A DNA stretch of 64,000 bases from positions 33,770 through 97,769 of the forward strand of contig JAZQZZ010000004.1 in the NCBI GenBank assembly GCA_045634305.1, written 5' to 3'. Each line of letters starts with the position of its first letter. The first letter of the stretch is position 1. Both the position numbers and the translations under genes were made by a program. The notes beneath the pieces are model-generated. The model did not search any database. It was given only the letters and a program-made list of their open reading frames with translations, and was not told the origin of the DNA. The DNA is from HGM04593 sp045634305 (GTDB taxonomy: Bacteria; Bacteroidota; Bacteroidia; Bacteroidales; Bacteroidaceae). Shown piece after piece: positions 60,262-64,000 of the stretch.

Positions 60262-61713
60262 CTATGCCCAAATAGGGATGTACTTCATATATCGCGGAGC
60301 TGTATTGGGATCTAGTACTTTTATTAAGTTCTTCTCTATCGCCTCCCTAATTAATCTTGATGAACTGCTAGACGATGTTTCTGGAATGCCAAATCTATTT
60401 CTAAGCGACTTGTTTGTCAAAGCGTCACCTTGTATATACATAAGGCAAGCGTGAAGATAACATGACCATAGTTTGTCTTCCATCGGAATATTACTAAATT
60501 CCATTTCGGAGAATAGAGTAACCTTTGTGCTATCCTGAAATACTTCAATGCGTGGAGCAGGAAGGAATTGAGCTTCGCATGCCAATACCATTCTATCCCA
60601 TCCACGGCCAAGTTCTTCACACATTTTCAAGCGACGCATAAGAGAAGCAAGTTTTTCATTTCTCGACTTCGGTGGATTGTCAATAATGCGAAGCACATCT
60701 ACCAATGGAGTTCCTGGATTTGTCACCTCAATTCGATTCTCAAATATCTCCACTACAGGAGCAGTACCTGTTATATATAAGTCTTGATGAATTAGACTGT
60801 TTGCAATAGCTTCTCTTACGGATGGTAGAGGGAACTTGCTTGTAGTTGATAATTGGACTGCGTTTACATCTTCATTACTTGGCAATAACGCATTTACATA
60901 ACGCACAATATTCTCAAAACAAACGGCATAACCTTGATTAAATGGTTCCTCTTTTTGAATCAGCAATCTATTTATGCCCTTGTATTGGACAACACGCATT
61001 GCCTTACGTCCCAATCTGGCAAATTCGTTTAGATCCTTTGCAAAAAGTAGTGCGCCTAAGTTCGTTATCGAATATAAACCATTATCTTGTTGCTGTATGA
61101 TACCATCCTCATTAAGATAATGTACTACTGCATCTTTTTCTGCTGGTTGTGGAATCTTAAGTAAGGTGAAGTATGCATCCACTTGAAGTAATCTAATTAT
61201 ATCCTCATATCTTTGGTCGGTCTTTACACAAACATCTTCAAATTGAGCATGACGCAACTTATCCCATAGCTGAGCACGGAATACTGGAAATTCATGTAAT
61301 TTCTTTGTGTAGCTGCCACTACGAATATAGTCTATCTTCTGAAATGCAACGGGTTCATTAAGTGCCTTGTGAATTCTAATTAACTCGATGTGTTTGCCAT
61401 CTATTTCAGTTTCATAGAATTCAAAGTCAGCATTTTTAGAAAGGAGATAACGAAGCCAATTCTCTAACTCTTGTTCGCCTTTTTTCGCGAGTTGAAGACG
61501 AACTTTAGTGCCAACGATTTCATGACTTTTATCATCCACACCCCATATCATATAGGCATAATCACGATCGTTCAACGTTGCGCTATTGGCAAGAGCACTA
61601 ATATCCTCTCCAACCATAGTTGGTTCGCAGTTGTTATGCTTAAATTCAACCCATCCAATTTCCTTGGGAAGCTTACATAGTTCTTTTACAAGTCTATCAA
61701 TATTTCCAATCAT
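60262..61713 (-). CDS. AlbA_2 (Schlafen-type) ATP-binding regulator, second copy
   Basis: 483 residues. The AlbA_2 domain is at about 15-130 (IGWVEFKHNNCEPTMVGEDI, YAYMIWGVDDK), then a middle wHTH-like part (VHYLNEDGIIQQQDNGLYSI), the HATPase-like C-terminal domain (LPSVREAIANSLIHQDLY, RIEVTNPG.P, MCEELGRGWDRMV) and a last winged helix (TNKSLRNRFGIPETSSSSSS). It is a distant relative of the 24677-26269 protein. There is no tetrapeptide-repeat linker here; instead the stop is followed by the phased repeats. Confidence 0.87.
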   Translation of the reverse strand: MIGNIDRLVKELCKLPKEIGWVEFKHNNCEPTMVGEDISALANSATLNDRDYAYMIWGVDDKSHEIVGTKVRLQLAKKGEQELENWLRYLLSKNADFEFYETEIDGKHIELIRIHKALNEPVAFQKIDYIRSGSYTKKLHEFPVFRAQLWDKLRHAQFEDVCVKTDQRYEDIIRLLQVDAYFTLLKIPQPAEKDAVVHYLNEDGIIQQQDNGLYSITNLGALLFAKDLNEFARLGRKAMRVVQYKGINRLLIQKEEPFNQGYAVCFENIVRYVNALLPSNEDVNAVQLSTTSKFPLPSVREAIANSLIHQDLYITGTAPVVEIFENRIEVTNPGTPLVDVLRIIDNPPKSRNEKLASLMRRLKMCEELGRGWDRMVLACEAQFLPAPRIEVFQDSTKVTLFSEMEFSNIPMEDKLWSCYLHACLMYIQGDALTNKSLRNRFGIPETSSSSSSRLIREAIEKNLIKVLDPNTAPRYMKYIPIWA

Positions 61714-62362
61714 TCTTTTATTGTCTATATGTTATGTAATGTACCACGTTCTATATTATTGTCCTAGTTACCTACATTGAACGTTGATAACCAAGTTAAA
61801 TATAACGAATAGTATGCAACTTTAGAATATTCTTATTCAAAATTGCCACAATTTGTATACAAAGGTACAAATAAATACTGCAAGCGCCATACAAAAAAAT
61901 AAAAATAACCTATTAGCAGTTTAAAATAGCAAAATATCCAATTACAGAGACTCTTTCCAAATTTGTTTTGGTCTTCAGATTTACTTTTCGGTCATCTTTT
62001 CGGTCATCATTTGACCTAAAAGAACCATATCCATCATTGAGTTGCCATGAGCGCTTTAGCTATAACCCATATTTTTTACCACTTATAGCTCAACTTCTTC
62101 GTACTTTGCCAACGCTGTTTATATAATGCAAATCCATATAAAAGTCACAAAAGACATTGTGATTTGAGCTAAAAATCTCCCTTCTTGGATATTTAATAAA
62201 CTTTAACTTATACTGAATTTTGTTTGATTTCTTTTCAGTTGTTATCATTTTCTTATGATTTCTTTTTCACTTGTTTTCTTTCTTTTCCTTTGGCTTCCCA
62301 TACTCCTGATTAACAAGACTGTTACCCTATTTTTGTCTTTCGTTATTTACGAAAATTATCTA
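61714..62362. other. AT-rich spacer without a gene
   Basis: No coding frame that I trust. It holds AAGTTAA near 61793, a direct repeat TTTTCGGTCATC at about 61987 and 61998 with a third partial copy, and an inverted repeat AGCTATAA/TTATAGCT at 62058-62090. The right end is very pyrimidine-rich (about 62220-62300). It may hold divergent control regions for the AlbA_2 gene and the membrane protein. Confidence 0.45.
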
Positions 62363-62370
62363 TACCTTTG
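62363..62370 (+). promoter_or_regulatory. Promoter -7 box for the membrane protein
   Basis: TACCTTTG, exact -7 consensus, 24 bp before the start codon. A TTCG at 62339 sits at the -33 distance (20 bp). Confidence 0.6.
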
Positions 62371-62394
62371 CATGTGAAATAAACAAAAATAGGT

Positions 62395-63156
62395 ATGAGT
62401 AAGAAACAATATACACTGCAAAAGTTGACAATAGAATTAGTCTCGGTGCTATTGGCATCGTTGGTTGCTTTTCGAATTTGTGAGATGCTATCTATAAAAT
62501 TGGCATATCTTCCAATAGTGTTGGTTGGCTGCTATATTGTACTCAAACTACTATATAGTCTTAGCATTATTATGGTAGGATATGTGATGAAGCTTATACC
62601 TATAATATATAAAGGGGAGCCTAGACCAATCTTGACCACCAATATGGGCGCTGTGGCGGAATACGGTTCTTCTGAAAAGAACAATGATGTTTTGAAGAAA
62701 CGCATGGAGCTTTTCCATTATGAATACCAAAGCGAGCAAGAAGAATATGCAAAGCGAAAAGAACAGGAAGATGATGCGAATCTTACAGCGATGTTAAAAT
62801 ACACGCGAGATACATTTTTTCGTTTGGAATTTGATGAAGCTGAAGTTTTTCAAATCTGTGAATGTGTTCGATATTTCTTAACAAATCGCCAGCCGCTATC
62901 TAATACAGAGATTCGCATAAGTAAGCGTTCTACCGTAACTCAGATAGCATTGAAGAATTTTGCATGGAATATCGCATACCCATATAATATAAGTGGTGAT
63001 GCAACCGCAGCTTTCGTGTTCAATACATTCAATGAATGGTTTGTTAATACCACAATTGCAACCATCAAGAAAACTTTGCGTACTACTAATGGGCGACATA
63101 AGATTGAAGTAGACGTAAAAATATTATCAAAGTACCTAGTTGATAATGCTAAATAG
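62395..63156 (+). CDS. Small membrane protein of unknown function
   Basis: 253 residues. Two hydrophobic helices lie at the N-terminus (about 13-35, VSVLLASLVAFRICEMLSI, and about 37-65, LAYLPIVLVGCYIVLKLLYS). A charged helical cytoplasmic part follows (FHYEYQSEQEEYAKRKEQED), and then a folded C-terminal part with Cys pair ECVRYF and ITVTQIALKNFAWNI-like segments. The last 80 residues could be a small alpha-beta domain. I do not recognise the family. It faces away from the AlbA_2 gene and is flanked by an orphan antitoxin gene, so it belongs to the accessory island. Confidence 0.7.
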   Translation: MSKKQYTLQKLTIELVSVLLASLVAFRICEMLSIKLAYLPIVLVGCYIVLKLLYSLSIIMVGYVMKLIPIIYKGEPRPILTTNMGAVAEYGSSEKNNDVLKKRMELFHYEYQSEQEEYAKRKEQEDDANLTAMLKYTRDTFFRLEFDEAEVFQICECVRYFLTNRQPLSNTEIRISKRSTVTQIALKNFAWNIAYPYNISGDATAAFVFNTFNEWFVNTTIATIKKTLRTTNGRHKIEVDVKILSKYLVDNAK

Positions 63157-63421
63157 TCAAATCGACATTCAATCATGTTTTAAGTCCGATTTTTGCCACC
63201 TTCTTACAAAAATAGAGGTTAAAATGCTTTTCTTGTAGTGTTTGTCGTTCATGCAAAGTAGTTCAATAGGTAAACTTCAAAAATATTGTAGTGCTCAGTA
63301 TGAAGTGTATGTTCAATGCCATTGAACATGTCGTATTTATTGAACAAAAGCTTTAGAATTACCCTGCTTGATGATGTTGTTAGTCATAAAAACAACTATA
63401 TCTCAATTGTAACATTGACCA

Positions 63422-63727
63422 TCATTTATACAATTCTGGTCGTCTGGCTTTATTGTACTCTGTTATCCTTTTACTCTCCCTCGAATCTAGTGGGACAATT
63501 TCATAAGAAGAACGATTGGAACTCATCTGTGCGTAATGCTCATCAATCAACGTTTGGGTTTCATCCATTGTGATTTTTCCTTCAATCTCTTGACGAGCAA
63601 CTTGAATTAGGAAGTCAGATACATTATGCCCATCGACACGTTGAAGTCCGATAGCAATTGCCCAATTATTAGCCCTTTCCCTGACAATTAGGTCTAGATT
63701 GTTCTTGTATTCTTCAAATAATGCCAT
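63422..63727 (-). CDS. VbhA-like antitoxin, no Fic toxin found
   Basis: 101 residues. The central segment (WAIAIGLQRVDGHNVSDFL, then EIEGKITMDETQTLID) fits the VbhA antitoxin pattern that inhibits Fic AMP-transferases. The inhibitory motif is normally (S/T)xxxE(G/N); here it reads LxxxDG, so it may be degenerate. The downstream 265 bp on this strand hold no Fic gene (no HPFxxGNGR motif). The C-terminal 30 residues (SKRITEYNKARRPELYK) do not look like the family. This may be an orphan or the leftover N-terminus of a broken antitoxin-Fic fusion. Start ATG 63727 is supported by a -7-like box TATCTTTA at 63740-63747 on the minus strand. Confidence 0.6.
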   Translation of the reverse strand: MALFEEYKNNLDLIVRERANNWAIAIGLQRVDGHNVSDFLIQVARQEIEGKITMDETQTLIDEHYAQMSSNRSSYEIVPLDSRESKRITEYNKARRPELYK

Positions 63728-63778
63728 ATTTTTTTCTTTTAAAGATACGAAAAAGCACTAGAATTTAAAGATATTTAT

Positions 63779-63786
63779 TAAATTTG
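63779..63786 (+). promoter_or_regulatory. Promoter -7 box for the terminal XRE gene
   Basis: TAAATTTG, exact TAnnTTTG match, 23 bp before the start codon at 63810. Confidence 0.6.
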
Positions 63787-63809
63787 CGTCCAACATTAAT
63801 TTATTTGCC

Positions 63810-64000
63810 ATGGAGAAACTTAATAGAATCAAGGGTGCTTTAGCAGATGCCGGCAAAACAAATATATGGCTGGCTGAGCAAATTGGTCGTGATCCTGTGA
63901 CGGTCTCGAAATGGTGTACTAACACCAGCCAGCCAGATTTGCAAACTCTGGCAAAAATTTCAGACCTGTTAAACGTGGATATTCGAGAGTTGTTAATTAA
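63810..64000 (+). CDS. XRE-family regulator (partial, runs off the right edge)
   Basis: The visible 63 residues are a complete HTH: MEKLNRIKGALADAGKTNIW, then LAEQIGRDPVTVSKWCTNTS and QPDLQTLAKISDLLNVDIRE. Proteins with this KLNRIK...VSKWC...QPDLQTL...RELL pattern in Bacteroidales are usually placed in front of restriction-modification genes, so more defence genes are likely beyond the window. That is known from the family, not seen here. Confidence 0.85.
   Translation, partial: MEKLNRIKGALADAGKTNIWLAEQIGRDPVTVSKWCTNTSQPDLQTLAKISDLLNVDIRELLI

Noticed and set aside
62058..62090. Inverted repeat AGCTATAA/TTATAGCT as a transposon end or terminator.
   Set aside because: Short AT-rich arms with a 17-nt loop, no T run, no transposase in the window; probably chance in AT-rich DNA.

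Overview
The window looks like a chromosomal segment from a Bacteroidales (Bacteroidota) bacterium. The signs are a SusC/SusD pair, promoters with the Bacteroidota -33 TTTG / -7 TAnnTTTG pattern, almost no Shine-Dalgarno sequences, Por-type C-terminal tails on secreted proteins, and the gene block parA-parB-DUF5683-lytic transglycosylase next to surE-lpxB-cdsA-ftsH-rsfS. I cannot name the species.

Layout. 1-12.5 kb is core: a minus-strand operon parA-parB-DUF5683-MltD-like transglycosylase (cut by the window edge), a secreted GH84 hexosaminidase, surE-lpxB on the plus strand, cdsA-ftsH-rsfS on the minus strand, and a tRNA-Gln(CTG). 12.6-24.3 kb is envelope and uptake: a thioredoxin lipoprotein with a Cys-rich nonapeptide repeat, a TlpA-like protein, a secreted repeat protein, and a four-gene locus susC-susD-DUF4843-PKD-like lipoprotein with no glycoside hydrolase. 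24.4-36.8 kb is an AT-richer island, all on the minus strand. It holds a tight six-gene operon (small unknown protein, UPF1-like SF1 helicase, PIN-nuclease protein, a possible Ycf35-like protein, a Ycf46-like AAA ATPase and a five-S1-domain protein ending in a CCA-enzyme-like domain), followed by an AlbA_2 regulator and an XRE repressor. 37.2-43.6 kb is amino-acid catabolism: alanine dehydrogenase and tryptophanase, facing an S9 dipeptidyl peptidase and L-serine dehydratase. 43.8-52.1 kb is an operon of two large secreted beta-propeller paralogues and a haem-type TonB-dependent receptor. 52.1-54.8 kb is a small AT-rich insert with iteron-like repeats, a GmrSD-like DUF262/DUF1524 protein and a fragment of an AlbA_2 gene. 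54.8-58.6 kb carries an RmlD-like reductase, a membrane-bound TIR protein, DUF4250 and two tandem small secreted paralogues. 58.8-64 kb is a third AT-rich island: DUF2971, XRE, AlbA_2, a membrane protein, an orphan VbhA-like antitoxin and the start of another XRE gene at the window end.

The most interesting object is the six-gene operon at 26.5-36.8 kb. It combines an RNA/DNA helicase of UPF1 type, a PIN endonuclease, an AAA machine and an S1 RNA-binding protein with a tRNA-recognition-like tail. I read it as a candidate RNA surveillance or defence system; I do not recognise it as any named system. All three AT-rich patches contain an AlbA_2-family gene or gene fragment, which suggests related accessory modules inserted at several places in a conserved chromosome.
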